From the NCBI RefSeq assembly GCF_009905375.1, contig NC_133650.1, forward strand, positions 64,545,669 to 64,609,668: a stretch of 64,000 nt of DNA, written 5' to 3'. Made by a program: the position numbers and the translations under genes. The notes beneath the pieces are model-generated. The model had not been told where the DNA came from and ran no database searches. It was given only the letters and a program-made list of their open reading frames with translations. Positions 34,814 through 47,898 of this stretch are shown one piece after another (the first letter of the stretch is position 1; each line of letters opens with the position of its first letter). This DNA comes from Apium graveolens. Lineage: Eukaryota > Streptophyta > Magnoliopsida > Apiales > Apiaceae.

Positions 34814-37800
34814 GGCAACAGGAAAATATTCTAGTTCTGGACAGTGGATGTTCAGGACATATGACTGGAAATAAGGCCCTGCTATCAGACTTTGTGGAGA
34901 AAGCTGGCCCAAGTGTTTCTTATGGAGATGGAAACATTGGAAAAACATTGGGATATGGCAATATCAATCTTGGAAATATCATAATTAAACAAGTAGCTTT
35001 GGTCTCAGGACTTAAACACAACCTACTGAGTATAAGTCAAATCTGTGACAGAGGTTATCATGTTGATTTCTTTGAAGAACACTGTGAAATTGTGAGTAAA
35101 TCTAAAGGCAAAGTTGTTCTGAAAGGATACAGGCGTGGTAACATTTATGAAGCTAAGCTTTCAACAAGTACTGATGGTTCTGCAATCTGTCTGATGAGTA
35201 GAGCATCAATTGAAGAAAGCTGGAATTGGCATAAGAAACTCTCTCATTTAAATTTCAACAATATAAATGAACTGGTCAAGAAAGATCTTGTGAGAGGATT
35301 GCCAAACACAGGATTTGCTCCTGATGGTCTTTGTGATTCATGTCAGAAAGCCAAACAAAGAAAATCTTCATTCAAGAGCAAGACTGAATCATCAATTCTT
35401 GAGCCTTATCATCTACTACATATTGATCTATTTGGTCCAGTAAATGTCATGTCTATTGCAAAGAAGAAGTATGCGTTGGTCATAGTGGATGAGTTCACCA
35501 GATACACATGGGTGTATTTCTTGCATACAAAAAGTGAAACTGCATCAATCTTGATTGATCATGTCAAACATCTGGATAAAATGGTCAAAGATTCTGTGAA
35601 AGTTTTAAAGAGTGATAATGGCAATGAGTTCAAGAATTTGATAATGGAAGAGTTCTGCAAAAGCCATGGAATAAAGCAGGAATTTTCTGCTCCTGGAACT
35701 CCACAGCAAAATGGAGTTGTTGAAAGGAAGAATAGAACTCTCATTGAAGCTGCACGTACAATGCTTGAAGAAGCAAAGCTTCCAACCTATTTCTGGGCTG
35801 AAGCTGTGCAGACTGCTTGTTTTACTCAAAATGCAACACTCATTAACAAGCATGGAAAAACACCATATGAGATGGTGAAGAAAAAGAAGCCAAATCTGAA
35901 ATACTTTCATGTATTTGGATGCAAGTGTTTTGTTCTCAAGACTCATACTGAACAGCTATCAAAGTTTGATCTAAAAGCTGATGAAGGAATTTTTGTTGGA
36001 TATCCACTTTCCACAAAAGCCTTCAGAGTCTATAATTTGAGAACAAAAGTAGTCATGGAATCTATCAATATCTCTTTTGATGACAAGAAGATTACTGGTC
36101 TTGAAGATTTCATTGACCATGATCAGCTGAGATTTGAAAATGAAGACTCAAATTCTGATACTGAAAATCCTGAAAGTCTAAGTCCTGATACTGTAAACTC
36201 TGATGGAATAAACTCTGATGTTATTGAAACTGTGGTGGCTACGCCAAGGGAAGATGCACCGATGCAGGGGGAGCATACTCAAGATCCTACCACAGCTCAA
36301 GAAACATCAGAACATACATCTGGCTCTTCAAATTCTGATTCGTCAAGTTCTGATAAGCCAAGTTCTGATAGTGCTGAAAATTTAAATACTGAAGACTCCA
36401 ACTCAGAGAGCATAGTTTCAGGGGGAGCATCAGAAAATGAAAATGAAGATAGCATGGATCATGGGGGAGCATCCAGTTCTAGAGAAAACCTTCCATCTGC
36501 AAGGAAGTGGACAAAATCACATACACCTAATTTGATAATTGGAAATCCTGATGCAGGTGTCAGAACTAGAACAGGTACTTCAAATAAATGTCTTTACAAT
36601 TCTTTACTCTCTCAGACTGAGCCAAAGAAAGTGGAAGAAGCTCTTCAAGATGCTGATTGGGTGCAAGCAATGCAGGAAGAGTTGAATGAATTTGAAAGAA
36701 ACAAAGTCTGGACCTTAGTGCCAAGACCAAAGAATAGATCTGTTGTTGGTACAAAGTGGGTATTTAGAAACAAAACTGACAGTGATGGCATAATTACAAG
36801 GAATAAGGCAAGGCTGGTTGCAAAAGGATATTCTCAACAGGAGGGAATTGATTATGATGAAACATTTGCACCAGTTGCTAGGTTAGAAGCCATAAGGATA
36901 TTCTTGGCTTATGTTGCTCACAAAAAGTTTACTGTCTTTCAAATGGATGTGAAATGTGCTTTTCTCAATGGAGAATTGGAGGAGGAGGTATATGTTGAAC
37001 AACCTCCAGGTTTTGTAGATACCAAAAATCCAGATTATGTCTACAGGCTTGATAAAGCACTTTATGGACTTAAGCAAGCTCCTAGAGCATGGTATGAGAC
37101 TTTAGCTCAGTTTCTTCTAGAAAGTGGATTCAACAGAGGGACAATAGACAAAACAATGTTCTACCTCAACCATGGAAAGGACTTACTTCTGGTCCAGATT
37201 TATGTTGATGATATCATTTTTGGATCTACAAATGACAAAATTTGCAAGAAGTTTGCCAAACTAATGCAGTCAAGATATCAGATGAGTATGATGGGGGAAC
37301 TTAGCTATTTTTTGGGCCTTCAAGTCAAGCAGAATGAGGAAGGCACTTTTATTTGTCAAACCAAGTACACCAGAAACTTGCTGAAGAAATTTGGAAGGCA
37401 AGATTGTTCAAGTGCATCCACTCCAATGGCCACTGCAACAAAACTGGATAAGGATACCGGTAAATCAGTAGATATTACTGACTACAGAGGTATGATTGGC
37501 TCTCTACTCTATCTAACTGCTAGTAGACCTGATATCATGTATGCTACCTGTCTTTGTGCAAGATTTCAAGCAGATCCAAGAGAACCTCACTTAACAGCTG
37601 TAAAAAGAATCTTTAAGTATCTTAAAGGAACAGCTGCTCTGGGATTATGGTATCCTAGAGAATCAGATTTTAAACTAATAGGTTACTCAGATGCAGATTT
37701 TGCAGGTTGCAAAATTGACAGGAAAAGCACAAGTGGAAGCTGCCAATTTCTTGGAGGCAGATTGGTTTCTTGGTACAGCAAGAAACAAAAGTCAATTTCC

Positions 37801-38157
37801 ACATCAACTGCAGAAGAAGAGTATATTGCTGCAGGAAGCTGTTGTGCACAGATTCTTTGGATGAAGAATCAGTTACTGGATTATGGGTTAACATATTTCA
37901 AAATCCCTATTTACTGTGATAATCAAAGTGCTATTGCTATGACAGGTAATCCAGTTCAACACTCTATGACAAAGCACATCAGCATCAGGTACCACTTCAT
38001 CAGGGAACATGTGGATGAAGGTATAGTGGAATTGCATTTTGTTCCCACAGATCAACAACTAGCAGATATCTTCACAAAACCACTGTGTGAAGCTACTTTT
38101 ACAAGATTGGTAAATGAACTTGGAATGATTTCAGGTTCTTTCTCTAAATCTGCTTAG
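34795..38157 (+). CDS. pol: pol of element B: protease, integrase, RT, RNase H in one open frame
   Basis: The polyprotein makes and integrates element cDNA. Order by residue: protease [11 protein letters not shown] (about 20), pre-integrase [10 protein letters not shown] (about 145), integrase core DLFGPV to SDNGNEF and GVVERKNRT (210-320), a Ser/Asp-rich linker (about 450-580) with GGGGGAG repeats in the DNA, RT with YVDDIIFGS (about 800), then RNase H with [16 protein letters not shown] and a tail ending SGSFSKSA. About 1120 codons are open without a stop. There is no ATG at its start; 34795 is only the frame limit, and the protein is expected as a Gag-Pol fusion. The frame is shifted by one base from gag. 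One conserved RNase H box reads [11 protein letters not shown], an unusual Glu. Confidence 0.93.
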   Translation: MVFVIAGQQENILVLDSGCSGHMTGNKALLSDFVEKAGPSVSYGDGNIGKTLGYGNINLGNIIIKQVALVSGLKHNLLSISQICDRGYHVDFFEEHCEIVSKSKGKVVLKGYRRGNIYEAKLSTSTDGSAICLMSRASIEESWNWHKKLSHLNFNNINELVKKDLVRGLPNTGFAPDGLCDSCQKAKQRKSSFKSKTESSILEPYHLLHIDLFGPVNVMSIAKKKYALVIVDEFTRYTWVYFLHTKSETASILIDHVKHLDKMVKDSVKVLKSDNGNEFKNLIMEEFCKSHGIKQEFSAPGTPQQNGVVERKNRTLIEAARTMLEEAKLPTYFWAEAVQTACFTQNATLINKHGKTPYEMVKKKKPNLKYFHVFGCKCFVLKTHTEQLSKFDLKADEGIFVGYPLSTKAFRVYNLRTKVVMESINISFDDKKITGLEDFIDHDQLRFENEDSNSDTENPESLSPDTVNSDGINSDVIETVVATPREDAPMQGEHTQDPTTAQETSEHTSGSSNSDSSSSDKPSSDSAENLNTEDSNSESIVSGGASENENEDSMDHGGASSSRENLPSARKWTKSHTPNLIIGNPDAGVRTRTGTSNKCLYNSLLSQTEPKKVEEALQDADWVQAMQEELNEFERNKVWTLVPRPKNRSVVGTKWVFRNKTDSDGIITRNKARLVAKGYSQQEGIDYDETFAPVARLEAIRIFLAYVAHKKFTVFQMDVKCAFLNGELEEEVYVEQPPGFVDTKNPDYVYRLDKALYGLKQAPRAWYETLAQFLLESGFNRGTIDKTMFYLNHGKDLLLVQIYVDDIIFGSTNDKICKKFAKLMQSRYQMSMMGELSYFLGLQVKQNEEGTFICQTKYTRNLLKKFGRQDCSSASTPMATATKLDKDTGKSVDITDYRGMIGSLLYLTASRPDIMYATCLCARFQADPREPHLTAVKRIFKYLKGTAALGLWYPRESDFKLIGYSDADFAGCKIDRKSTSGSCQFLGGRLVSWYSKKQKSISTSTAEEEYIAAGSCCAQILWMKNQLLDYGLTYFKIPIYCDNQSAIAMTGNPVQHSMTKHISIRYHFIREHVDEGIVELHFVPTDQQLADIFTKPLCEATFTRLVNELGMISGSFSKSA

Positions 38158-39327
38158 TCTTGTTCTGTGTTATCAGACTTTATGCTCAGTATTTACAGAA
38201 TTAATCTTATTATGTATTCTGTGCTTAATTGATAAATGTCTTTAAGTACTGACTGTTGTCTGATATATGTTTCTAAACTCTGATAAGTGATATGTCTGTT
38301 CAAGTACCTATTCAATCCTATAAGGATAACTGTGCTAGATACTGACCTAGTAGTCTTCAATAAACAAATGATTCCATGTAAGAAGTAATTATTTTAGTGG
38401 AAATCTTGTGACACTAGCAAATTCTGATAATTGAGCTTAGTTAAGTTTACTTTGTATATCTTATTACTAAGTCACAAATTAGAATAATGTTACTCATCTA
38501 TTAAGTTCTGATACTAGTAAAACTGCTGAATGTACTAAGTGCTGATAAACCTCACTTATCAAAAGAAAAAGCAAAAAGATCAAAGAATAAAATCAGGTAC
38601 TCCTTTGAGATCTAGAGTAAAAATGTGGAAGGGACGACCCAAGTGCATTGCTGGTATTAAGTAAATATACATTAGAAAAGCAAAATATTTTCTTGGTGAC
38701 TTTTCACACTCTATGATTACTGGAGAAATACTCTGATAATAGCATAAATTCTGATAAACAGTCGTGACTCACTGACACTGAGAAGCCACTGTAAAATAGA
38801 ATTTCAAAAGATGCATAAAATTAGCACAAAACAGTTGAGGTGGACTCAAGCATGAACTCATTCATCAGTAGGTTTCAGGACAATGACAACTCTTTAGCAA
38901 AATTTTAGTTATGCCTTATTTCTAAGATGTACTGAAGTGACTCAGACTTTACTCTTTGTCTGTTATTTAGCTTAATGCACACACTAATCACTCCATATGA
39001 ATGATGAAAATTACTGTGGTGGTCTATGTTATTTTAGATAAACAGTCACTGTGTCACTTTGCACAAATTTTGAGGACAAGTTCTAGTTACACGTTCTAAT
39101 GATTAAGTTCTGAAGTCTATAACTCAGAACTTGTATGAGGATTTACTAAGATGGGCATTCCTTTTTCGAGTTAAGAAATTATGTTCTGATGACTGTTAAG
39201 TTCTGATATAAGTCTAAGTTCTGATATTACAGTCTAATGTTTTACTTGACTTATCTGTGAATAAAATTTGATAACAGTCTCAGTTAATAATTGAATATGT
39301 TAAAGTGGAAGATTAATAGTCACTGCA
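38158..39327 (+). other. Spacer of element B with dispersed motif
   Basis: No gene is recognised. The B motif (AGTTCTGATA and variants such as AATTCTGATAA) occurs many times between about 38210 and 39225. No clear TATA box precedes the next frame, unlike A, C and E. The N-terminal half of the extra frame seen in those elements appears to be missing here. Confidence 0.6.
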
Positions 39328-41055
39328 TTGAGTACTAAACATCTACAAGGTCTTTATTCAACTACTCATGCAGAGCTACACAAGATTCAGGAGAACTTTA
39401 TCAAACAGGAACAAGTTTGGAAAATTGATAAGAAAAAGTTCTTCCAACCTACCATTGAAAAGATTGCTTATATTGAGAAAACTCAAGAGAAACAACAAGC
39501 TCAGATTGATGAAATTCTGACAAATCAAGCTTCTCAGCAATCGCAACTTACTGAAATCCAATCCTTAGTGGAATTACTTATCTCTCTTTTACTAACTGCT
39601 GATGCCAAAAAGGGGGAGAAGGTAATTAAGTCCAAATGCAAAACTAACAAGACACTGCAAGGAAAGGATGATGGAAATGATGATCAAGGATACTCTGGAC
39701 TGGGTAGCGGTCATAGTCAAGGTAGAAGGTTTACATCAAGACAAGCTAGTCACAGGACAAGTTCTGATACTGGGAAAAGAATAAGTTCTGCTGCTGGTAA
39801 AAGGATAAGTTCTGATGAACTTCTAGATCTTGATGAGGAAATGTCAAGATAGTTATTTCTTCAAGAAAATCCAGGAATGGACTTGGAAAGTTTAAAGAAA
39901 GAAGAAGCCAGACTTAAATCAGAGAAAGTCACATCTTAATCTGAAGCTTCTGGTAAAAAGTCACTTCCAAAACTCAAAGGCATTGTGATCAAAGAAAGGA
40001 CACATACTGAAGCAACATTGGCTAGATCACAACCACAGATAGATCCAAGATCCAAGGGTAAAGAAAAGGTTGGTGAACCTATCAAGGTTTATGTACCTAC
40101 TGAGGATGAAGAAATTACTGATGAAAAGGATGATCTTGCTCTGACTTCAAGAAAAGTTCTTAAAATAACCTCTGACATGGCTCAAGTTGTACAGAGTCAA
40201 GAAATTGTAAGTTCTGATATTCAGAAGAAGCAAGTAACCTCTGACATAGCTCAAGTTAACTTGATATCAGAAAATAGATCAAAGACACTCCTACCAGGAT
40301 TCACTAAAGCAAAACAGACTCAATCTTTGAAGACTACTGCAAGTGGTTTTGAAGCAAGAGTAGTTACTGGAAAGGAAGCTAGAGATAAAACTGGGTTGGG
40401 AAGTGCTGATGAAAGAAGAGTACACAACACTACCAATGATCCAACTTCCTTGAGTGAACCAGGTATTGGAGCAACTCCTGAGAGATTAAATCAACTGGAA
40501 TCTGTACAGATGGTTTACCATACCTACTTGAAAGAATACATCATGTTGTATTTCATGACAGATGGTAGGGTTTATCATATAAGACAAAATGCCATTCCAT
40601 TGAAGTATTTTGAAGAATTGGAGCATGTACTTTTCTTACTTCAAGTGGATGACAGAATAACAGGGACTGCTGCAAACTACTTAAAAGAACAGATTCAGAG
40701 ACAGAAAAGGCTTTATTCTGTTAAGTCTGACAGCATATATGTTCCAAAGTACAGAGATCACAATGGTGATATTGTTGATATGAAGCCTAATACTGCACAG
40801 ATCAGAACATATCTTGGTATTAAGGGACTTGAATTCAATCTGGAGTCTGACAAAGCTTATGTCATAAGACTAGATCAGGAGTTGAGAAAAGCAAAGATCA
40901 ATGATCTCAGAGCTGCAATTTTTCAAACTGGTGAAGATACTGCAGAGCTTAAAGATGTCAAAAGGAGAATGATTGATGAACTCAGATATGCTGAGAAATG
41001 TTTGTTGAAGAACTATCTCAGAACAACTCCTGACATCAGAGAGATCAGAAAATGA
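39328..41055 (+). pseudogene. Extra reading frame of element B, C-terminal part
   Basis: A helical Gln/Lys-rich segment (EKTQEKQQAQIDEILTNQAS) resembles the coiled-coil part of the A and C extra proteins. A GGGGGAG tract lies at about 39612, then a Ser/Lys-rich stretch encoded partly by the B motif. A conserved C-terminal region of about 200 residues follows (YIMLYFMTDGRVYHIRQNAI to LRKAKINDLRAAIFQTGEDT). Both parts share one frame with stops at 39850 and about 39937. The N-terminal LRKEWSF domain is absent. Function unknown. Confidence 0.7.
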
Positions 41056-41263
41056 TGAAGCCAAGTCGAAGATCTACAACTGCTTAAATTCTGATATTGA
41101 TACAGACTGAAGTTGTTATCAGAAGTTGAAATTGGTAAAAGCTTTAAGGACTGTAAGTTGTAGTTATCTAGTCTAATTCTCATGCATTTGTACTTAATGT
41201 TTTTGACATCATCAAATATCTGTTAAACTTGTATATTATGTTAATTTACAAGTTGGGGGAGAT
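41056..41263 (+). promoter_or_regulatory. 3' untranslated end and polypurine tract of element B
   Basis: After the extra frame comes non-coding sequence ending in AGTTGGGGGAGAT (polypurine tract about 41254-41263), directly before the 3' LTR. Confidence 0.85.
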
Positions 41264-41882
41264 TGTTAGATATATTTGATAATGTCATGGCTAATATGTT
41301 TTATGTTTAGCTTTCAGATCTTACTTGAACATGATAAATCAGTACTTAACTGTTGATCAATACTTATACTGGAAGTCAGGACTTAAGGATATCAGTACTT
41401 ATGTTATCAGGAGATAATCATCAGAAGATAGATATCAGAACTTAAGTGCTGAAGGACGATCAGATAAGGACAGTAGCTGATTAAAGGAAAGAAGATCAAG
41501 ATAAACATAAGAAGAGATATGCATGAAGAAGGAATTCTGTAAAGAATGGAATACTTGGAAGAAAAGATATCTGATTGATATATTTTAGGAAGCAGAATTA
41601 TATTCCATATCAATTAGCGATTATCTTGTAACTGTGTAGTATATAAACACAGACATAGGGTTTACACTATAAGTGTTATCATTATTAGAGAAGATTATTC
41701 ATTATAACCCTAGCAGCTCTCGTGATATTTGTTCATCACTGAGAGGTAACAGTTTCATATTATAACAGAGTTTATTGTTTCAATAAAGTTTGTTTTATGT
41801 TACTTAAGTTCTTAAAGTTCGATTTGAGTGTACTATACACTGTATTCACCCCCTCTACAGTGTGTGTGTGTGTGACCTAACA
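41264..41882 (+). repeat. 3' LTR of element B
   Basis: 619 bp, nearly identical to 31786-32402, ending GTGACCTAACA. It is followed by TATAT, the target duplication. Confidence 0.96.
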
Positions 41883-42103
41883 TATATCTCTGGTGGAATT
41901 GTTTAAATCCACCAGAAAGTTTTTAAAGACTCTTGTTTTTAATTACTTATGTTTTGATTCAATTAAATTTCTATTCCGCATTGTGCTAATCAAAACACTT
42001 ATATCTATATTCAAGATTGAACATTTTTATTTCGAGAAAAAGGTTCAAGAATTCCATTCAACCCCCCTTCTGTAATTCTTGCTATATTGTTAAGGGACTA
42101 ACA
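41883..42103 (+). repeat. 5' LTR of element A, second part
   Basis: The A LTR resumes after B with the duplicated TATAT, then CTCTGGTGG, and ends GGGACTAACA. With 30946-31785 it makes 1056 bp. The 3' LTR lacks about 46 bp found here near 41967-42012. Confidence 0.93.
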
Positions 42104-42105
42104 AT

Positions 42106-42117
42106 TGGTATCAGAGC
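42106..42117 (+). promoter_or_regulatory. Primer-binding site of element A
   Basis: TGGTATCAGAGC, two bases after the LTR; perfect initiator tRNA-Met complement. Confidence 0.95.
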
Positions 42118-42164
42118 AAGCTCTTAATCTACAAAGAGTTTAAAGATCAAAACAATTCAGCAAG

Positions 42165-44564
42165 ATGAACAAGAAAGACGTTAGAGTCAAGATTCCTTTT
42201 CTAGATAAAGATAATTACCATCATTGGAAGGTAAAGATGCATCTTCATATGCTTTCTCAAGATGAGGCCTATGTGGACTGCATAGAAAGAGGCCCTCACG
42301 TTCTAATGAAAGCTGCAACAGGAAACGAGCCATCAGTTCCCAAGCCAAGGCACGAATGGTCTGATCCTGACATTGAACAAGTCAGGAAGGATAAAAAGGC
42401 CATGAACATTCTGTTCAATGGAGTTGATGCAGACATGTTTGACAACATCATCAACTGCAAAACTGCCAAGGAAGTCTGGGATACTATACAGATAATCTGT
42501 GATGGCACTGAGCAAGTTAGAGAAAACAAGATGCAACTCTTGATTCAGCAATATGAGCATTTTCACAATGAGGAAAGTGAGTCACTCACTGAAATTTTTA
42601 GTAGATTTCAAAAACTACTAAATGCTCTTAAGTTACATGGAAGAGTCTATCAGACTAAAGACTCTAATCTGAAATTCCTTAGATCTCTTCCAAAGGAATG
42701 GAAACCAATGACAGTCTCATTAAGAAACTCACAAGATTATAAAGAGTTTACTTTGGAGAGACTGTATGGCATCCTGAAGACCTATGAGCTTGAGATAGAG
42801 CAGGATGAAAGGATGGAGAGAGGAAAGAAGTAAGGAGGGCCCATTGCACTAGTTGCTGATTTGGAAAAGGAGAAGGAAGTGAAGACCGAAGTTGTTGAGT
42901 CAACTTTTAAGGTTTGTGAGAACAAGGGCAAGGGGCTTGTAGTAGAAAGTGAAGATTCATTGAGCCAAGATGACATGGAGGACATTGATGAGTACCTAGC
43001 ATTTCTTTCCAGGAGATTTGCCAAGCTCAAGTTCAAGAAGAACTTTAGAGCATCCAAGCCAAATAGAAACATGGTGGATAAGTCAAAATTCAAATGTTTC
43101 AAATGTGGCTTGGCAGGGCATTTTGCAAATGAGTGTAGAAAGTCAGAATTCAGTAAGAAAAGGTTTGAGTCTGTGGATTATAAGCAAAAATACTTTGATC
43201 TACTCAAACAAAAGGAAAGGGCTTTTATTACACAAGAGAATGACTGGGCAGCAGATGGTTTGGATGAAGATGAAGATGTCAGCTATGTCAATCTAGCCCT
43301 AATGGCCAAGTCTGATGAAACAGAGATAAGTTCCTCAAGCAATCAGGTAATTACTATAAACCTTGCACATTTATCTAAAGCTGAGTGTAATGATGCCATA
43401 AATGACATGTCTACAGAATTATATCATTTGCGTGTTACTCTTAAGTCTCTTACTAAAGAAAATGCTAAAATCAAAGAAAACAACTTGTTTTTAAGTGAGA
43501 GGAATAATGTGCTTGAGTCTCAGTTTGTTGATTTTGAGAAACTAAGAATTGAGTGTAAGATTGCCAAGGAGGAATTAACTGAGTCCTTGAAAAAGGAAGA
43601 GATTTTAAAGAAGCAGCTCGAGCGTGAACAAGAGGTGATTAAAGCATGGAAAACATCCAGGGATGTCCATGCTCAAATCACCAAAGTTCAAGGAATTGAG
43701 TCTTTTTATGATGAAGCCTGGAAAAAGAGCAAAGAGAAACTAGAACCTAATTTGGTAGATGGTTTGCTAACAGATGTAGACTCGACGGATGATGAGGACT
43801 ATCCGTTGGATAACAAAAAGTGTTATCCGTCGAAAGATGAAAATCCTCATCCGTCGGCTGTGAGCAAGCCCATTAGCAAAGCCAAACTAATCAAGCTGAA
43901 TGAGAAGCATGGGTCTGTTTCTAAGAACTTTGTTTCAGGAGAGTCAAGTCAAGTTAAGAAAGGGAAAAAGGCTAATGTTGGTCACATGATTGTCAAACAG
44001 TTAAGTGACAGACTTGAGAAAATTGAGGTAAAAACAGAGACTAAAAGGAAAAAAAATAGGAATGGTAAAGTAGGGATTAACAAACACAATAACTACACAC
44101 CTGATAAATATGCTCCTAGAAAAATCTGTGTCAAGTGTGATAGTGTAAATCATTTGTCTGTTAATTGCAAATCTGCCATGCCTACTCCCATGTCTGTTCA
44201 GTCTCAATTTCCTAACATGAATGTCATGCCTCCCATGCCTGTTAACGTTATGCCTACACAGAACATGAATGCACAGTTTGCTAATATGCCATTTGCACCT
44301 AATCCATACTATGTTGCATACAGTATGCCTCAAATGCCATTTAGCATGCCTTACTGGAATAACATGTTTACACCAAGCATGCCATTTCCTATTAGCCATA
44401 ATATGCATGATAATTCTGTTGCATTGAATGGTTTCAAAGGTCCAACCCAAATGACTAAGGAAGAATCTGAAATTCCTAAGTCAAATGAGATAAGACCTAA
44501 GAAACAGAAGAAGAAAGCTAACAAGGCAGGACCCAAGGAAAATTGGGTACCAAAATCAACTTGA
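42165..44564 (+). pseudogene. gag: gag of element A (one in-frame stop)
   Basis: The frame starts MNKKDVRVKIPFLDKDNY and stays in one frame to the stop at 44562-44564, about 800 codons. The only break is TAA at 42831, where F has AAA. Order: Gag core, first knuckle CFKCGLAGHFANEC (about 43098-43140), long coiled coil (43400-43640), an acidic stretch encoded by the family motif (43781-43858), second knuckle CVKCDSVNHLSVNC (about 44127-44170), and a Met/Pro/Asn-rich tail (44175-44410). The stop lies 20 bases before a candidate splice acceptor. It is one substitution from a complete frame, so it is among the best preserved genes here. Confidence 0.92.
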
Positions 44565-44584
44565 TTTGATTTTGATGTATGCAG
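43347..44584 (+). other. Candidate intron in element A, absent precisely from element F
   Basis: Donor AATCAG/GTAATT (exon ends 43346) and acceptor GATGTATGCAG/GGAAAC preceded by a T-rich stretch (exon resumes 44585). Both edges fall between codons. Removal would fuse the first ~394 codons of Gag in frame with protease. Element F has exactly these two flanks joined at 57887/57888, which is the strongest evidence that the interval is spliced. Confidence 0.78.
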
Positions 44585-47500
44585 GGAAACAGAAGGAATC
44601 TTTGGTACTTGAATAGTGGTTGTTCAAGACACATGACTGGTGATTCTACCCTGCTCACAGAGTTTAAGGAGAGAGTTGGCCCAAGTATTACTTTTGGAGA
44701 TAACAGCAAGGGTTATACTGTGGGATATGGATTGATTTCAAAGGACAATGTCTTGAGGAGGTTGCCTTAATGGATGGTCTCAAACACAATATTTTGAGTA
44801 TCAGCCAGCTTTGTGACAAAGGCAATTCAGTAACCTTCAACAAAGAAGCCTGTGTTGTGACTAATAATCAAAGCAACAAAGTGGTTCTCACTGGTGTGAG
44901 AAGAGGAAATGTGTATCTAGCTGATTTCAACTCATCCAAAGAAGAATCTGTAACTTGCCTTCTCAGTAAAGCAAGTCAGGATGAAAGTTGGCTATGGCAC
45001 AAGAAGCTATCCCATTTAAACTTTAAGACCATGAATGAGCTGGTAAAGAAAGAACTAGTAAGAGGCATTCCTCTAGTGGAGTTTACAAAGGATGGACTGT
45101 GTGATGCCTGCCAAAAAGGGAAGCAGATTAAAGCATCATTCAGGAAGAAACTTGATTCAGCAATTGAAGAGCCTTTGCAACTGCTTCACATGGATTTGTT
45201 TGGACCAGTCAATGTATTGTCCATCTCAAGGAAAATATTTTGCCTAGTAATTATAGATGATTTCGCAAAGTTCTCTTGGACACATTTTCTAAAATTTAAA
45301 GATGAGGCTAGTGAAATCATCATCAATCACATAAGGCAAGTCAACAATCATCCTGATTTCAAGGTTAGAAGAATCAGGAGTGACAATGGAACTGAGTTCA
45401 AGAATTCTGTCATGAGAGCATTTTGTGAAGAAAATGGGATTCTACATGAGTTTTCAGCAGCAAGGACTCCATAACAGAATGGAGTAGTGGAAAGGAAGAA
45501 CAGATCACTTATTGAAGCTACAAGGACAATGCTTGAAGAATCTAAACTACCAACATATTTCTGGGCTGAAGCTGTAAATACTGCATGCTACACTCAGAAC
45601 GTTTCTCTGATTAATCAAGCAAGATGCATGACTCCCTATCAATTCTTCAAGAACAAGAAGCCAACTCTAAACTTTCTTCATGTCTTTGGCTGCAAATGCT
45701 ATATCCTGAGAAATCAAACTGATCAAAATGGGAAGTTTGATGCTAAAGCAGATGAAGGAATTTTTGTTGGATATGCTGTTGGTAAAGCATATAGAGTCTA
45801 CAATCTAAGAACCAACATTGTTGTGGAATCTATACATGTTGTGTTTGATGATAAAAAGATTGAAGGACTGAAAGATGGAGATTACCATGAGAGCCTCAAA
45901 TTCGACAATGTGGAGATGGTTAGTGATGACAGTGATGATGAGAGTGATCAAGAAACAGTGTCTAAGGATAATGCAGACAAATCTACCACCAATGAAGCAC
46001 AAAACTCAACATCCGTCGAGTTGCATAATGCTTCATCCGTCGAAAGGCAATCTGTGTTATCCCGTCGGTACTCAAAATTCACCATCCGTCGGGTTATCAA
46101 AAGGAGCAGGAGGTCAAGACAGATCACCTATAGAAAATTCCCCTTTCTCAAATCAAAGATACACAAACTCAGGGGGAGTTTCTACTAATCAAAACTCAAT
46201 CACACATCAAGACAATCATGAGGTCTCTTCATCTAGAGCTAATCTACCTCAATAAAGGAAATGGACAAAAGATCACCCCTTTGAGCTTATCATTGGTGAT
46301 GTTTCTTCTAAATTTCAAACAAGAAGAACAACTCAGGAAGAATGTCTATACAGCAGCTTCTGTCAAAGGAAGAACCAAAGAAGGTAGAAGAAGCTTTGTT
46401 GGATCCTGATTGGATTTTAGCTATACAGGAGGAGCTAAACCAATTTGAAAGGAATAATGTATGGAAGCCGGTACCCAAGCCTAAAGGAAAGAATCCAATA
46501 GACACCAAGTGGGTATTCAGAAACAAGATGGATAAAAATGGCATAGTAATCAGGAATAAAGCTAGATTGGTTGCTAAGGGTTATTGTCAGCAAGAAGGAA
46601 TGGATTTTGATGAAACTTTTGCTCCTGTTACAAGACTTGAAGCCATCAGAATCTTCTTAGCCTATGCAGCCCATGCCAATTTCAAGGTCTATCAAATGGA
46701 TGTCAAAAGTGCCTTTCTAAATGGAGATTTGGAGGAAAAAGTGTATGTTAGTCAACCTCCAGGTTTTGAAGATCCAAATTTTCCAGAATATGTCTATTAT
46801 CTTCTGAAAGCACTTTATGGACTGAAGCAAGCACCTAGAGCCTAATATGACACTTTATCAAAATTCTTTTTGGAAAATCATTTCACAAGAGGTACTGTAG
46901 TTAAAACTTTATTTTTCAGAAATGTTAATGGCTCTAGTATACTTGTTCAAATTTATGTAGATGACATTATTTTTGGCTCTACAGATGAGAAACTTTGCAA
47001 AAAGTTTGCCAAATTGATGCAAAGTAAATATGAAATGAGTATGATGGGAGAACTAACTAACTTTCTTGGTTTACAAGTTAAGCAAGTTAGTGATGAAATA
47101 TTCATTAGTAAAACTAAATATATTTTTGATCTTTTAAAGAAGTTTGATCTAATGGATTGCACATCTGCAAAAACTCCCATGGCCACTATAACTAAGCTTG
47201 AACTAAACACTACTGAAAAGTCTGTGGATATTTCAAGTTATAGAGGCATGGTTGGCTCACTTTTGTACTTAACAGCTAGTAGACCAGATATAATGTTTAC
47301 TACATGTTTATGTGCTAGATTTTAGTCTGATCCTAGAGAATCTCACTTGATAGCTATTAAGAGAATTTTCAGATATCTCAAGGGAACACCAAAACTTGGC
47401 ATTTGGTACCCTAGAGATTCTGGTTTTGATCTAACTGGTTATTCAGATGCAGATTATGCAGGTTGTAGAATTGATAGAAAGAGCACAACAGGAACTTGTC

Positions 47501-47898
47501 AATTTCTAGGAAACAAGCTTGTGTCCTGGTACAGTAAAAAGCAAAGTTCAGTTTCTACTTCTACAGCTGAAGCTGAATATATTGCTGCTGGCAGTTGCTG
47601 TGCACATATTTTATGGATGCAAAATCAATTGCTAGACTATGGTTTGCAAGTTGAGAGGATTCCTATTTTCTGTGATAACACAAGTGCAATTGCCATCACT
47701 GAAAATCCAGTGCAACATTCAAGGACAAAGCACATAGACATCAAGTACCATTTTATAAGGGAACATGTGATGAATGGTACTGTGGAATTACATTTTGTTC
47801 CAAGTGATAAGCAACTTGCAGATATCTTTACCAAGCCACTGGATGAATCCACCTTTTCAAGGTTGGTAAGTGAGTTAGGTATGCTTAATTACTCTTAA
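44585..47898 (+). pseudogene. pol: pol of element A: protease, integrase, RT, RNase H (broken)
   Basis: The protease site reads NSGCS (Asn codon 44612-44614) where the family has Asp, so it should be dead. A short deletion near 44750 shifts the frame. The pre-integrase [10 protein letters not shown] and integrase core (SDNGTEF, GVVERKN split by TAA at 45472) follow. In the linker the frame changes twice (about 46055 and 46290), with a stop at 46253. RT keeps YVDDIIFGS (about 46956) but has a stop at 46843. RNase H has a stop at 47323, then DADYAGCRIDRKSTTG and [14 protein letters not shown], and ends GMLNYS. Confidence 0.92.

Larger units (their letters stand above)
31786..41882 (+). mobile_element. 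Element B: Sirevirus-type copia retrotransposon, youngest complete copy
   Basis: The 10.1-kb element has LTRs of 617 and 619 bp that differ at about nine positions plus a 2-bp GT repeat change. It is flanked by TATAT duplications (31781-31785 and 41883-41887), and the uninterrupted site is visible in the A 3' LTR near 54000. Pol is one open frame; gag and the extra frame have stops. The family motif AGTTCTGATA recurs throughout. Confidence 0.96.

Noticed and set aside
42106..42117. Sequence matching the 3' end of tRNA-Met
   Set aside because: Only 12 bases next to an LTR: a primer site, not a tRNA gene.
42296..42566. Two overlapping 77-codon antisense frames
   Set aside because: They mirror well-supported gag on the plus strand.
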